Origin: Eggerthella sp. CAG:298
Lineage (GTDB): Bacteria; Actinomycetota; Coriobacteriia; Coriobacteriales; Eggerthellaceae
Length of the DNA: 64,000 bases
NCBI GenBank assembly: GCA_000435675.1
Contig: FR895136.1
Span: 4,458 to 68,457 of the forward strand
Direction of reading: 5' to 3'
In this document: positions 8,828-16,604 of the stretch, in pieces
Layout of the letters: each line of letters opens with the position of its first letter
Position numbering within the stretch: position 1 is the stretch's first letter
The notes under the pieces: generated by a model
What the model was told of the DNA's origin: nothing
What the model saw: the letters and a program-made list of their open reading frames with translations, nothing else
Databases searched by the model: none
Translations under genes and position numbers: made by a program

Positions 8828-10051
8828 TTATGCAGGCTTAACTGGAGCTCGATCCTCTTCAGGCTCAATATCGTCACCCAATCGAATGCCGCCCTCTTCC
8901 TTAAGGCGTGCGATCGTCGCATCGTCTGCGCCGACCTCTTTCAGGTAGACTTCAGTATCTGCGCCAAGCGGCGAAACCTCAGTGAATTCAGAGATCTCGA
9001 CCGGAATGGTTGAGATGTGGTGAGGCAGACCAGTCTGCAGCACGCGACCAACATTGGGGAATTCAACCCATGCGAGAGCCTCAGGGTTCTCGCGCGTGAT
9101 CTGCTCGACCGCTTCAGTCTTGGAATTGACCTTAGCGATGCAGAAGTCCTTATCCTCGAGCCAATCGAGCCATTCCTGGGTGGTACGGCCCTTGATGGTC
9201 TCTTCGACGATCTCGAATGCCTCAGGAGCTTCCCAACGACGCATCAAACCAGTCGGCTTGATCTCGGGGTGACCGATCGCATCGCAGAACGGCTCCCAGA
9301 ACTTAGGCTCGACCATGCCAAGAGCAAGCTTGCCGCCATCCTTGGTCTCATAGACGTTGTAAGCGGTTGACGGATACTCGAGGTCGTCACGCTTGCATTC
9401 GCCATCGTTGAAGCACCAACGGCTATCGAGCAGCGAGTTCCACCAAACGAAGCAATCGAACATCGAGATGTCGATGTAAGCGCCTTCGCCCGTAACCGTG
9501 CGCGCATAGAGCGCAGCGAGCAGCGCCTGGCCCGCAACCATGCCTGAAGACAGGTCGCAGAGATGCAGCGGCGAAGTAGAACCATGGTTGACAGACAGAT
9601 AACCGCTCGTTGCCTGCATGTTCAGGTCATGCTGAGCCTTCTTCGAACGAGGATCATTAGCGCCATAGCCCGAGATCGAACAGTAGATGATGCCCGGGTT
9701 GAGCTTCTTGATTGATTCGTAGTCGATGCCGAGTTTAGCGGTAACACCAGGACGGAAGCTTTCGACGATGATGTCTGCTTCCTGTGCCATCTTCAAGAAC
9801 CAGTCAACAACCTCTTCGTTCTTCAGATTCAAAGAAACGGACTTCTTGTTGCGGCCGAGCGCGGTGATGTAGTAAGAGATTCCGCCGCCCTTGGTCGGAT
9901 AGTCGTGACGCATGAAGTCGCCCAGGCCCGTGTCTTCGACCTTGATGACCGTTGCGCCGAGGTCTGCGAGAACCTGCGTTGCATAGCCACCAGGAAGGTA
10001 ACGAGAGAAGTCGAGAACGGTAATATCAGAAAATGGAGTATTCTTTGCCAT
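8828..10051 (-). CDS. CaiB/BaiF-family (type III) CoA-transferase, racemase-like subgroup
   Basis: This 407-residue formyl-CoA-transferase-fold protein has N-terminal VLDFSRYLPGGYATQVLADLG and GATVIKVED, the family glycine-rich loop, and the catalytic aspartate Asp142 in AQHDLNMQATSG, a form that resembles the GHDLNY motif of alpha-methylacyl-CoA racemases and BaiF-type transferases. ATG at 10051 follows AAGGTGG. It lies 14 bp after a second, clearly different CoA-transferase and ends at a strong terminator. Family members move CoA between acyl carboxylates or epimerise 2-methylacyl-CoA. The substrate here is unknown; neighbouring SDR and zinc alcohol dehydrogenase genes suggest a hydroxy-acid or alcohol-derived acid. 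The adjacent pair could act as a heteromer, as known for the BbsEF benzylsuccinate CoA-transferase, or sequentially. Confidence 0.88.
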   Translation of the reverse strand: MAKNTPFSDITVLDFSRYLPGGYATQVLADLGATVIKVEDTGLGDFMRHDYPTKGGGISYYITALGRNKKSVSLNLKNEEVVDWFLKMAQEADIIVESFRPGVTAKLGIDYESIKKLNPGIIYCSISGYGANDPRSKKAQHDLNMQATSGYLSVNHGSTSPLHLCDLSSGMVAGQALLAALYARTVTGEGAYIDISMFDCFVWWNSLLDSRWCFNDGECKRDDLEYPSTAYNVYETKDGGKLALGMVEPKFWEPFCDAIGHPEIKPTGLMRRWEAPEAFEIVEETIKGRTTQEWLDWLEDKDFCIAKVNSKTEAVEQITRENPEALAWVEFPNVGRVLQTGLPHHISTIPVEISEFTEVSPLGADTEVYLKEVGADDATIARLKEEGGIRLGDDIEPEEDRAPVKPA

Positions 10052-10065
10052 TAGTTAAACCACCT

Positions 10066-11385
10066 TTATTTAGTCTTCTTCGAGTTCGGACCGAAGCTAG
10101 GCTCCAGCACCTCAGGAGGCAGCGGATCGCCATCGTATTCCATGACTGCGCCGTCAGCTGCGAGCTTGTCGATCTCTGCATCGGTATAACCAGCGATGTT
10201 CTTCAAGATCTTACGCGTGTCATAACCGATCGGGCGGCTGCGATAGAGCACCGGATCGCCAATAGAATCCAGACGGAACGGAGGCGTGGTAACGATGTAT
10301 TCTTCGCCTTCGGTGAATTCTGAGGTCGGGCCCTGCTTGACATACTTGATGCGACGGAGCTGGTCGTTTGCGAATGCCTCTTCGTCGTTCAGAACGTCAG
10401 CGACCGTTTGGATCTTCTCGAACGGAATATCGTTCTCACGGAAGCGCTTCTCGAGCTCAACGAAGTCGAACTTCTTGGTAGCGTCCTGGATCGCTGCAAC
10501 AACCTCTTCATAGCGGCCATTGTTCGCGAGAGCCTCGAGCGTGTTGAGCTCAGGATCGGTGAAGTACTTCGGATCCATCTCGAGCGTTTCGAACACGAGC
10601 TGGCAGTACTTGTTGTAGTTGCCGAAGCACATAAGGAACCAAACGCCATCGCGAGAAGGATAGGAGTTGTTGGTCGGGCACTTCGCCTTCATGCGGTCCT
10701 TCGGATGCGGATCGCCCTGCTGTGCCGTGATGAGCGAGCAGGTCATGCCCCAGGTGCCAACGTGATAGAGGCTCGTGGTGACCTTGTCGCCTTCGCCCGT
10801 GCGCAGCGCGCCTGCATAAGCACCCAAGATGCCAGCACAAAGAGCGCAGCCGGTGTTCCAGTCGCCAAATGCGATCGGCGAGTTGCCGGGCTCATAGTGC
10901 TCGTTGTTCTGCGGAATCGAAGCAACGAAGCCAGAACGTGCGGCAAATGAAGTTGCGTCGAAGCCCTTAGCGTCCTTCATAGGACCGAACTGGCCATAGC
11001 CACGGTTCTGTGCCCAAACGAGCTTCGGGAATTTCGCATGCAAGGTCTCATAGTCGAAACCGAGGCGCTGAAGTGCACCGTCACGCAGCGAAGTAACGAA
11101 GATGTCTGCTTTTTCCAGAAGGCGCATCATTGCTTCCTTGCCTTCTGGGCTCTTGCAGTCGATCGCTGTCCATTCTTTGTTGAACGAACCGCAGTCATAT
11201 GCGACATCGTCGAATTCGCTCTTGTAATGCATACCCCAAGCTGCACCCTGAGTACGCTGTTCGTCGCCCGTGAATGGCTCGACCTTGATGACCGTTGCGC
11301 CCAATTCACCAAGCAGACGGCTTGCTGCAGGACCAGCTGCATACTGGGTGAGATCAACGACGATTACGCCTTCCAAACCTGCCAT
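10066..11385 (-). CDS. CaiB/BaiF-family CoA-transferase, HadA/FldA-like
   Basis: This 439-residue type III CoA-transferase differs from its neighbour. It resembles 2-hydroxyacid CoA-transferases of the HadA (2-hydroxyisocaproate) and FldA (phenyllactate/cinnamate) type of Stickland clostridia: GVIVVDLTQYAAGPAASRLL, GATVIKVEPFTGDEQRTQG, KLVWAQNRGYGQFGPMKD and the catalytic Asp143 in KGFDATSFAARSG. The ATG at 11385 is used because TTGGAG lies just upstream; an in-frame TTG four codons earlier overlaps that site. In such pathways the transferase activates a 2-hydroxyacid before dehydration by a HadBC/FldBC dehydratase, but no such dehydratase or its activator is in this window, so the analogy is partial. 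It is followed after 14 bp by the racemase-like transferase. Confidence 0.86.
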   Translation of the reverse strand: MAGLEGVIVVDLTQYAAGPAASRLLGELGATVIKVEPFTGDEQRTQGAAWGMHYKSEFDDVAYDCGSFNKEWTAIDCKSPEGKEAMMRLLEKADIFVTSLRDGALQRLGFDYETLHAKFPKLVWAQNRGYGQFGPMKDAKGFDATSFAARSGFVASIPQNNEHYEPGNSPIAFGDWNTGCALCAGILGAYAGALRTGEGDKVTTSLYHVGTWGMTCSLITAQQGDPHPKDRMKAKCPTNNSYPSRDGVWFLMCFGNYNKYCQLVFETLEMDPKYFTDPELNTLEALANNGRYEEVVAAIQDATKKFDFVELEKRFRENDIPFEKIQTVADVLNDEEAFANDQLRRIKYVKQGPTSEFTEGEEYIVTTPPFRLDSIGDPVLYRSRPIGYDTRKILKNIAGYTDAEIDKLAADGAVMEYDGDPLPPEVLEPSFGPNSKKTK

Positions 11386-11424
11386 GTATTTCTCCAATCT
11401 AAAGAATAAATAACCTATTGAAAG

Positions 11425-11451
11425 AAAGCCCCGGCAGAAAACCGGGGCTTT
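11425..11451 (-). terminator. Rho-independent terminator or attenuator between dehydrogenase and CoA-transferase genes
   Basis: The stem AAAGCCCCGG / CCGGGGCTTT with a 7-nt loop is followed on the minus strand by CTTTCTTTC. It lies between the alcohol dehydrogenase stop and the CoA-transferase start, so read-through may set expression ratios within the cluster. Confidence 0.8.
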
Positions 11452-11498
11452 CCAATTCCCCTTATACGGGAGAGTAGTGCTATTTCAAGCCAGCTGAA

Positions 11499-12551
11499 TT
11501 ACGGCTCGAGGATAACACGGAGGCCTTCGCCAGCGTCGATGAGCTCCATGCCCTTTTCGAAGTCCTTCAAAGGAAGAACGTGGCTTGCGATAGGCGCGAT
11601 GTCGAGGCCGTTAGCAAGAAGTGCCAGGCCCTGACGCCAATGCTTGCGCTCGTAAGCACGAGAACCGATGATGCTGATCTGACGCATAGCGATCGGGTTC
11701 ATGTGAATGCTGGAAGCCTGAGCGGGCAGACCAGTGATGCCGATCTTGCCGTTCTTAGCAACCATCTCAACTGCCTGCTCAACAACGGTGTAGTGACCAG
11801 CTGCGTCGAGAATGATCTCGGGGCCTTTGCCATTGGTGAGTTCTTTCACGCGAGCGATAACGTCTTCTTCAGAGCCGTTGATAGTGATAGCACCGAGCTG
11901 CTCAGCAACCTGAAGACGCTTGGTGTCCATAGCGAGACCGGAGCAGATAACCTTCTGGATACCATAAGCCTGCTTGAGGACTGCGATCATGAGAAGGCCG
12001 ATGGGGCCAGGGCCCATGACAAGCGCGGTGTCGCCCGGCTCGGGATGCACGCGCTCAACAGCGTTGAGAGCAACACCCAGGGGCTCGAGCAGTGCGCCCT
12101 GAACGAACGAAACGTCGTCAGGCAGCGGGATAACATTAGTTGCACGCATGGGCATATATTTTGCGAATGCACCTGGCAGGTCGGTACCGTAGAACGGACG
12201 ATTGTCGCAGATGTTGACCATGCCCTTATCGCAGTAGGAGCAGGTGTTATCGAACAGAACCGGGTTTGCGGTTACACGCATTCCAACCTTGAGGTTGCTC
12301 GGAGCGTTCTTGCCTACTTCAGCGATGACGCCGGAGAATTCGTGACCGAAAACCGCCGGGAAATGGATGTCATAAGAATTGAAGAGAGCTTCCTGACCGC
12401 GATGCAGAGAGTGATCGGTGCCGCAAATGCCGCAAGCCTTGATCTCAAGAAGTACTTCGTCGTCTTTGATCTGAGGAATCGGAGCATCCTCAACATACTG
12501 CCATGGCTCTTCGCGACCTACGCAGTGAACTGCATTCATTGTACCTTCCAT
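11499..12551 (-). CDS. zinc-dependent medium-chain alcohol/polyol dehydrogenase
   Basis: This 350-residue member of the threonine/sorbitol-dehydrogenase branch of the MDR family has a GroES-like domain with catalytic zinc ligands Cys43 (ACGICGTDH) and His70-Glu71 (GHE), then a Rossmann domain (VMGPGPIGLLMIAVLKQ). The start at 12551 (MEGTMNAVHC) follows AAGGGG at good spacing. The structural-zinc lobe is atypical: of the usual four Cys only Cys104, Cys107 and Cys115 are present, and the first position is Asp101 (DNTCSYCDKGMVNIC). The likely reaction is NAD(P)-linked oxidation or reduction of a secondary alcohol or hydroxy acid; the substrate is unknown. It lies 81 bp downstream of the SDR gene on the same strand and is probably co-transcribed with it. 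Confidence 0.88.
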   Translation of the reverse strand: MEGTMNAVHCVGREEPWQYVEDAPIPQIKDDEVLLEIKACGICGTDHSLHRGQEALFNSYDIHFPAVFGHEFSGVIAEVGKNAPSNLKVGMRVTANPVLFDNTCSYCDKGMVNICDNRPFYGTDLPGAFAKYMPMRATNVIPLPDDVSFVQGALLEPLGVALNAVERVHPEPGDTALVMGPGPIGLLMIAVLKQAYGIQKVICSGLAMDTKRLQVAEQLGAITINGSEEDVIARVKELTNGKGPEIILDAAGHYTVVEQAVEMVAKNGKIGITGLPAQASSIHMNPIAMRQISIIGSRAYERKHWRQGLALLANGLDIAPIASHVLPLKDFEKGMELIDAGEGLRVILEP

Positions 12552-12632
12552 GTACAACCCCTTTCGATAGGTATGAAATGAAACGGAAGAAAAAGGTGCA
12601 GCCACCAAAGGGCAGCTGCACGAACAAAACAT

Positions 12633-13424
12633 TTACTGGATGGACCAGCCACCATCGAGAATGAGCGTCTGACCGGTGGTGTACTCGGTTACCGGTGAGC
12701 AGAGGAAGTAGATAGCGTTTGCCATTTCCTCGAGCGAGCCCATCTTGACCTTGCTTGGGGTGCGACCATATACATAGTCTTTCTGAGCAGGATTGTCTGC
12801 GAAGACCTTTTCGACCATCGGGGTCATAACGTAGCCCGGAGCAATGCCGTTGACGGTGATGCCATACGGTGCGAAGTCAACTGCAAGTGAGCGAACCATA
12901 CCCATAACAGCTGCCTTGGTGATGCTGTAGAGAGCAATGTTCTCCATAGCGGAGATGCCACGCTGGGAAGAGATGAGTACCATCTTGCCGCCGTGACCTT
13001 TTTCCTTCATGAAACGAGCAACAGCGGTTGCGAGGAAGAAGTTCGCCTTAGCATTGACAGCGAAGATCTTGTCCCAATCAGCTTCAGTTGCGTCCATTGC
13101 GTTCATACGAGGCAAGGAGATGCCTGCGGTGGAAATGAGAATGTCGATATCGCCGAATTCTGCAACGGTCTTATCGATCATTGCCTGTACTTGATTGGCA
13201 TCGGTACCATCGCATACCATGCCAACGGCCTTACCGCCTGCTGCGCGAAGCTCTTCAGCAGTATCGAGGCAGATCTGCTCAGGAACGCCGCAAACCATGA
13301 TGTTTGCGCCAGCAGCTGCGAACTGTTCCGCGGTTGCTTTACCGATACCAGAGCCACCACCCATGATGATCGCGGTCTTGCCCTTAAGTTGCTCCTCTGG
13401 AGCTGTTGCGAACCAATTTGCCAT
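12633..13424 (-). CDS. short-chain dehydrogenase/reductase
   Basis: This 263-residue classical SDR has the cofactor loop MGGGSGIGKAT (residues 21-31, close to the usual TGxxxGIG), the STAG segment (STAGIS), and the catalytic Ser152 or 153 with Tyr166 and Lys170 (ALYSITK). The C-terminal TGQTLILDGGWS is typical of the glucose-dehydrogenase/3-oxoacyl-reductase-like subgroup. ATG at 13424 follows AAGGAAGG. It is the first gene of the accessory metabolic cluster, and a 385-bp region with two inverted repeats lies upstream. The substrate cannot be deduced; an oxidised or reduced hydroxy-acid intermediate handled together with the zinc dehydrogenase and the CoA-transferases is a reasonable guess. 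Confidence 0.9.
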   Translation of the reverse strand: MANWFATAPEEQLKGKTAIIMGGGSGIGKATAEQFAAAGANIMVCGVPEQICLDTAEELRAAGGKAVGMVCDGTDANQVQAMIDKTVAEFGDIDILISTAGISLPRMNAMDATEADWDKIFAVNAKANFFLATAVARFMKEKGHGGKMVLISSQRGISAMENIALYSITKAAVMGMVRSLAVDFAPYGITVNGIAPGYVMTPMVEKVFADNPAQKDYVYGRTPSKVKMGSLEEMANAIYFLCSPVTEYTTGQTLILDGGWSIQ

Positions 13425-13682
13425 GTTTACCTTCCTTTTCTTTTATTCCAGGCTCCTTGCCCTACCCATGCACTACCGCCTATTACTGAATTGGCCGTTC
13501 GTTTGACCACGATCGCGGTAGTTGCATGAGAAGAATAAGACCCCTGAATTAATCCCTCCGACTTAGTTATCAAGTCTGCATCAATTATCAACTTCATTAA
13601 TGAACGCGTCCAATAGGCGCATCTGTCGAATTGATAGAATCCAAGAATAATATAGATGTAAGCATATTGATTTGGGCAATAT

Positions 13683-13706
13683 CCATAGATGTAGCAATAT
13701 CTATGG
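13683..13706. promoter_or_regulatory. candidate LysR-type operator 1
   Basis: Perfect inverted repeat CCATAGAT / ATCTATGG with an 8-bp spacer in the AT-rich gap upstream of the SDR gene. ATAGATGTA within it (13685-13693) is repeated at 13652-13660, 33 bp away. The T-rich/A-rich dyad fits LysR-type binding sites; assignment to the adjacent LysR gene is inference. Confidence 0.5.
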
Positions 13707-13752
13707 GGCAATTTTGCTACCCAAATTGTAGATTTTGACCAGTAAATCATTC

Positions 13753-13778
13753 AACCCATAGACTAAGACCTATAGGTT
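13753..13778. promoter_or_regulatory. candidate LysR-type operator 2
   Basis: Imperfect inverted repeat AACCCATAG / CTATAGGTT (8 of 9 positions) with an 8-bp spacer, sharing the CATAG...CTAT core with the site at 13683. It lies between the end of the LysR gene and the SDR operon. Confidence 0.4.
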
Positions 13779-13809
13779 TGGAACATGGTTTATTAGTGAA
13801 TAGGAATTG

Positions 13810-14763
13810 CTATTCGAACGTGCCGCATTCGATCTGCTCACGGCGATAATAATCGCGCAGGTCACCGATCTTACCGGAGGGGAACTTCGCGAAATTGCGT
13901 GCGAACTCGATGAGCTGGTCGGTCACGCAACTGCGGAATGCCTTCTCTTTATACGCCATGTAGATCGTGTGAAACGGAGTTTGGATATCGGAGATGGGGA
14001 TACCCACGAATCCACGCGTTTTGATATCGTCGAGCGTCTCGAGCATGATGGCTACCGTATCGGATTCGGAAACCACAAAGGCTGCGGCGCTGATCTCGTC
14101 GTTGAACGACTGCTTGGGCGAAAGGCCAACGCGGCGGAATAGCCCCTCGAGCAACGTCGAAGCGAATGATTCCTTGCGATACGAAACCAAGTTATAGTCT
14201 TTGAGCTCTTCAAGCGAAACGCTTTCGCGAGAAGCAAGCTCATGGGTCTCTGAAACACCTACGATCAAATTCTGCGTGATGATCGGTTCATAAACGATAT
14301 CGCGCTCATCGAGCACCATGCCACAGAACGCAACGTCGAGCTTGCCATCGAGCAAGCCCTTCAAGCAATCGTAGGTGGTTTCCTGATGGATGTCGAAATC
14401 GATGTTATCGCCGAATTCCTTGCGGAAGGAACTGAGCAGAAGAGGAAGGAAATTTCGCTGGATCGAGATGACCGCACCGATGCGGATCTGTCCTGAAAGC
14501 CCACTAGAATAGAGCTTCATAAGATCGATCGCTTTATCGATCTCGCTGAGCGCAACGCACACGTGCTCGTTGAATTCCGCACCATAGGAAGTAAGGCGCA
14601 CATTGCGACCAACACGCTCGAACAGCGGTACGCCAAGTTCTTTCTCCAAATTGCCGATCGAATTTGAAAGAGAAGGCTGCGTGATGAAAAGCTCTTCGGA
14701 AGCTTTTCCGTAATGTTCAAGCTCAGCGAGCTTTCTGAAGTAATAAAGCTGAGAAAGATTCAT
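13810..14763 (-). CDS. LysR-family transcriptional regulator
   Basis: This 317-residue protein has the N-terminal LysR winged helix (MNLSQLYYFRKLAELEHYGK ... LFITQPSLSNSIGNLEKELG ... FERVGRNVRLT) and a C-terminal periplasmic-binding-protein-like effector domain from about residue 90. The start at 14763 is chosen for the AAGGA upstream and because the family begins with this helix. Its 3' end faces the 385-bp gap with the two inverted repeats before the SDR gene, and it is transcribed in the same direction as the cluster rather than divergently. Control of the SDR/ADH/CoA-transferase genes is the obvious hypothesis; the inducer would be a small acid or CoA-related metabolite. Confidence 0.9.
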   Translation of the reverse strand: MNLSQLYYFRKLAELEHYGKASEELFITQPSLSNSIGNLEKELGVPLFERVGRNVRLTSYGAEFNEHVCVALSEIDKAIDLMKLYSSGLSGQIRIGAVISIQRNFLPLLLSSFRKEFGDNIDFDIHQETTYDCLKGLLDGKLDVAFCGMVLDERDIVYEPIITQNLIVGVSETHELASRESVSLEELKDYNLVSYRKESFASTLLEGLFRRVGLSPKQSFNDEISAAAFVVSESDTVAIMLETLDDIKTRGFVGIPISDIQTPFHTIYMAYKEKAFRSCVTDQLIEFARNFAKFPSGKIGDLRDYYRREQIECGTFE

Positions 14764-14880
14764 TTCTGTCCTTTTCCTTCGCCCGTCGAGCACGAGCGCA
14801 CACTGCATCATCTACATCCGCAACAACCCCAAATGCTACGGATGCCTTCCCTTTCATCTGCTCCTCGTGCAGATCCGAAC

Positions 14881-15492
14881 CTAGAGCCTGCTCTGCGCTG
14901 CTCCAGCTGCTTGTGCGAGAAATACCGCAAGCAGCATCTTCAAAAGATCGGGGACAACAAAAGGAGCGACAGCCGCCACGAATGCAGCCTCTGCCGTAAG
15001 CTGGCCGACCCACATGAGCCACAGCCAACCAAATACATAATAAATAGCCGCAAAACAAACGCCCACTATGAGGCTGCGGAGCAAGAATCCTCTTTTTACC
15101 TGGCCGCCGAGAAACGTTGCACGCTGGTCGGAAGCGAAAGCAGCGCGCTTAGACAGCAGATGGCTGAGGGGCAAAACGATGCACGCGCCCACCACAAAAC
15201 CCATGATGAAACCACCCGTTGGGCCGAAGAGAGCACCTATCCCGCCACGGAACCCCGTGAAGACCGGAAGGCCGATAGCGCCGAGCGCAACGTAGCCGCA
15301 GATCGCGATGAAGGCATCCCTCGGTTTGAGCGCAAACAGCGTGAAGAAGATAGCAAGCGGAGAAAGGGAAAGCGGCACAGGACCGATCGGTACGGTGACC
15401 CATGCAGTAACTGCCATGCAGGCAATAGCTGCCGCGCAATAAACGACCGAACGACTTCTCGATTGTTGCCTCACCATGACTTCTGCAGACAT
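14881..15492 (-). CDS. bioY: biotin transporter S component
   Basis: BioY is the biotin-binding membrane subunit of an energy-coupling-factor (ECF) transporter. The 203-residue protein has about six hydrophobic helices and the family segments VTVPIGPVPLSLSPLAIFF, LGAIGLPVFTGFRGGIGALFG (in part) and GPTGGFIMGFVVGA. No ecfA/ecfT genes are adjacent, so it probably shares a general ECF module or works alone. A palindrome at 15609-15638 upstream may control it. Together with the biotin protein ligase at 16603 it suggests biotin scavenging rather than synthesis; no bio synthesis genes are in the window. Confidence 0.92.
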   Translation of the reverse strand: MSAEVMVRQQSRSRSVVYCAAAIACMAVTAWVTVPIGPVPLSLSPLAIFFTLFALKPRDAFIAICGYVALGAIGLPVFTGFRGGIGALFGPTGGFIMGFVVGACIVLPLSHLLSKRAAFASDQRATFLGGQVKRGFLLRSLIVGVCFAAIYYVFGWLWLMWVGQLTAEAAFVAAVAPFVVPDLLKMLLAVFLAQAAGAAQSRL

Positions 15493-15608
15493 ACTATCCT
15501 TCTCTCTTGCTTTTGAGTTTACGCATACCTTGTTCGACTCTTGCCAGCGACGGTTCGTACCAGGCGCGATCCATGGTGGCAGCGAGGAATAAGCTCACGG
15601 ATTGATCC

Positions 15609-15638
15609 ATAACCGATACACTGGAATCTATCGGTTAC
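15609..15638. promoter_or_regulatory. palindromic operator candidate in the bioY/mntP divergent region
   Basis: Inverted repeat AACCGATA (15611-15618) / TATCGGTT (15629-15636) with a 10-bp spacer, extended to TAACC...GGTTA. It resembles biotin operators in having AACC/GGTT ends, but the AACC-GGTT spacing is 18 bp and the BirA in this window lacks a DNA-binding domain. An AT-rich stretch with promoter-like TATA runs follows. Confidence 0.45.
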
Positions 15639-15757
15639 TTATAAATTATATCTATAAATCTATACATATTGCACCCAAAATCGATACTTTCGGACGACCT
15701 ATTGATTTGAGCGGTCATAAAGAGATCGTGCATGCTGAATTGTGGTAAAACAAGACC

Positions 15758-16312
15758 ATGAGCGCGATCGAACTTCTCATTTTGGGACTTGCCCTTTCCA
15801 TGGACGCTTTTGCGGTAACGGTGTCCAACGCCTTCGTCTATCGCGGAACCGATAAAGCCCACCGTCTCTTGATGCCCGTCTTCTTCGGTGTCTTTCAGGG
15901 GCTCATGCCCGTGATCGGATTCTATGCTGGTTCGTTGGTGGGGCCCTTCATCGAAACCTATGCAGGCATCATCACGTTCGTTATCCTCGGGTTCATCGGC
16001 GGCAAGATGCTCTGGGATGCATTCCATGAAGAGCCCGAAGAAGTCTTCGATAAGCAGGCGAAACTCACGATTCCCGTCTTGTTCTTCCAAGCTATTGCCA
16101 CGAGCATCGATGCGCTTGCTGTGGGTGTCAGTTTCGCAGCGCTTTCGCTCAACATCGCATCGGCGGCAACCCTGATCGGCTTGACCACCGCACTGTGCTG
16201 CATCGTTGCGCTGATCATCGGGCGCCATTTCGGCATGAAGTTGGGGAACAAGGCCACGATCATCGGCGGCATCGTCCTGATCGCGATCGGCATCAAAGCC
16301 CTGTTCACATAA
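15758..16312 (+). CDS. mntP: manganese efflux pump
   Basis: MntP (DUF204 family) exports Mn(II) across the cytoplasmic membrane. The 184-residue protein has six predicted helices in two related halves, each with the conserved acidic signature: LSMDAFAVTVSNA with Asp16, and ATSIDALAVGVSFAAL in the second half. It is divergent from bioY, and the shared upstream region is AT-rich. I see no yybP-ykoY-type manganese riboswitch before it. The ribosome site is weak (a GTGGTAAAAC-like stretch). Its stop is followed within 20 bp by the terminal repeat of the foldback element. Confidence 0.93.
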   Translation: MSAIELLILGLALSMDAFAVTVSNAFVYRGTDKAHRLLMPVFFGVFQGLMPVIGFYAGSLVGPFIETYAGIITFVILGFIGGKMLWDAFHEEPEEVFDKQAKLTIPVLFFQAIATSIDALAVGVSFAALSLNIASAATLIGLTTALCCIVALIIGRHFGMKLGNKATIIGGIVLIAIGIKALFT

Positions 16313-16330
16313 GTTCTCAGGCAGCGCAAA

Positions 16331-16604
16331 AGATGACAAATTACCCAGTCGTTCGACACTTTTCATGGCTCGACCAGTGGAGAGGGTGAGACACGAGGTT
16401 CCCCGCTTCCCTGCTCAAGAACCTGCATCCTGCAGGTTCTTTCGTGCGTCGCTGCTTTGCTCGGGTTTTATTAAAAATGAATTTAGTCGGCAAAGAGTCA
16501 CCTCGTTGCCTCACCCTCTCCGCTGATTGAGCGTGCCCGATGCGAGCCATGAGGTTCCCTGCTCATTGCCAAAAAGGTGTCGAACGACCGGGTAGTTTGT
16601 CATC
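16331..16604. repeat. 274-bp foldback (MITE-like) element, family F copy 2 inside REP-A ends
   Basis: The termini 16331-16363 and 16571-16604 are inverted repeats of about 33 bp (AGATGACAAATTACC... and its complement; three differences). Inside, CATGGCTCG (from 16364) pairs with CGAGCCATG (16543-16551), and GGAGAGGGTGAG...ACGAGGT (16379-16399) pairs with ACCTCGTTGCC...CTCTCC (16500-16521). A central hairpin with 11-bp arms, AAGAACCTGCA/TGCAGGTTCTT (16417-16441), is preceded by TGCTC and followed by a 58-nt TCGTGC...AGAGTC segment (16442-16499), as in the 6940 element. It fills the mntP-birA gap, and the birA stop codon overlaps its right end. No transposase is present. Confidence 0.85.

Noticed and set aside
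7202..14763. Bile-acid 7-dehydroxylation (bai) operon
   Set aside because: CoA-transferase and SDR are shared features, but the ligase BaiB, the flavoprotein oxidoreductases BaiCD/BaiH and the dehydratase BaiE are absent.
15639..15757. yybP-ykoY manganese riboswitch before mntP
   Set aside because: The leader is AT-rich without the conserved loop sequences.
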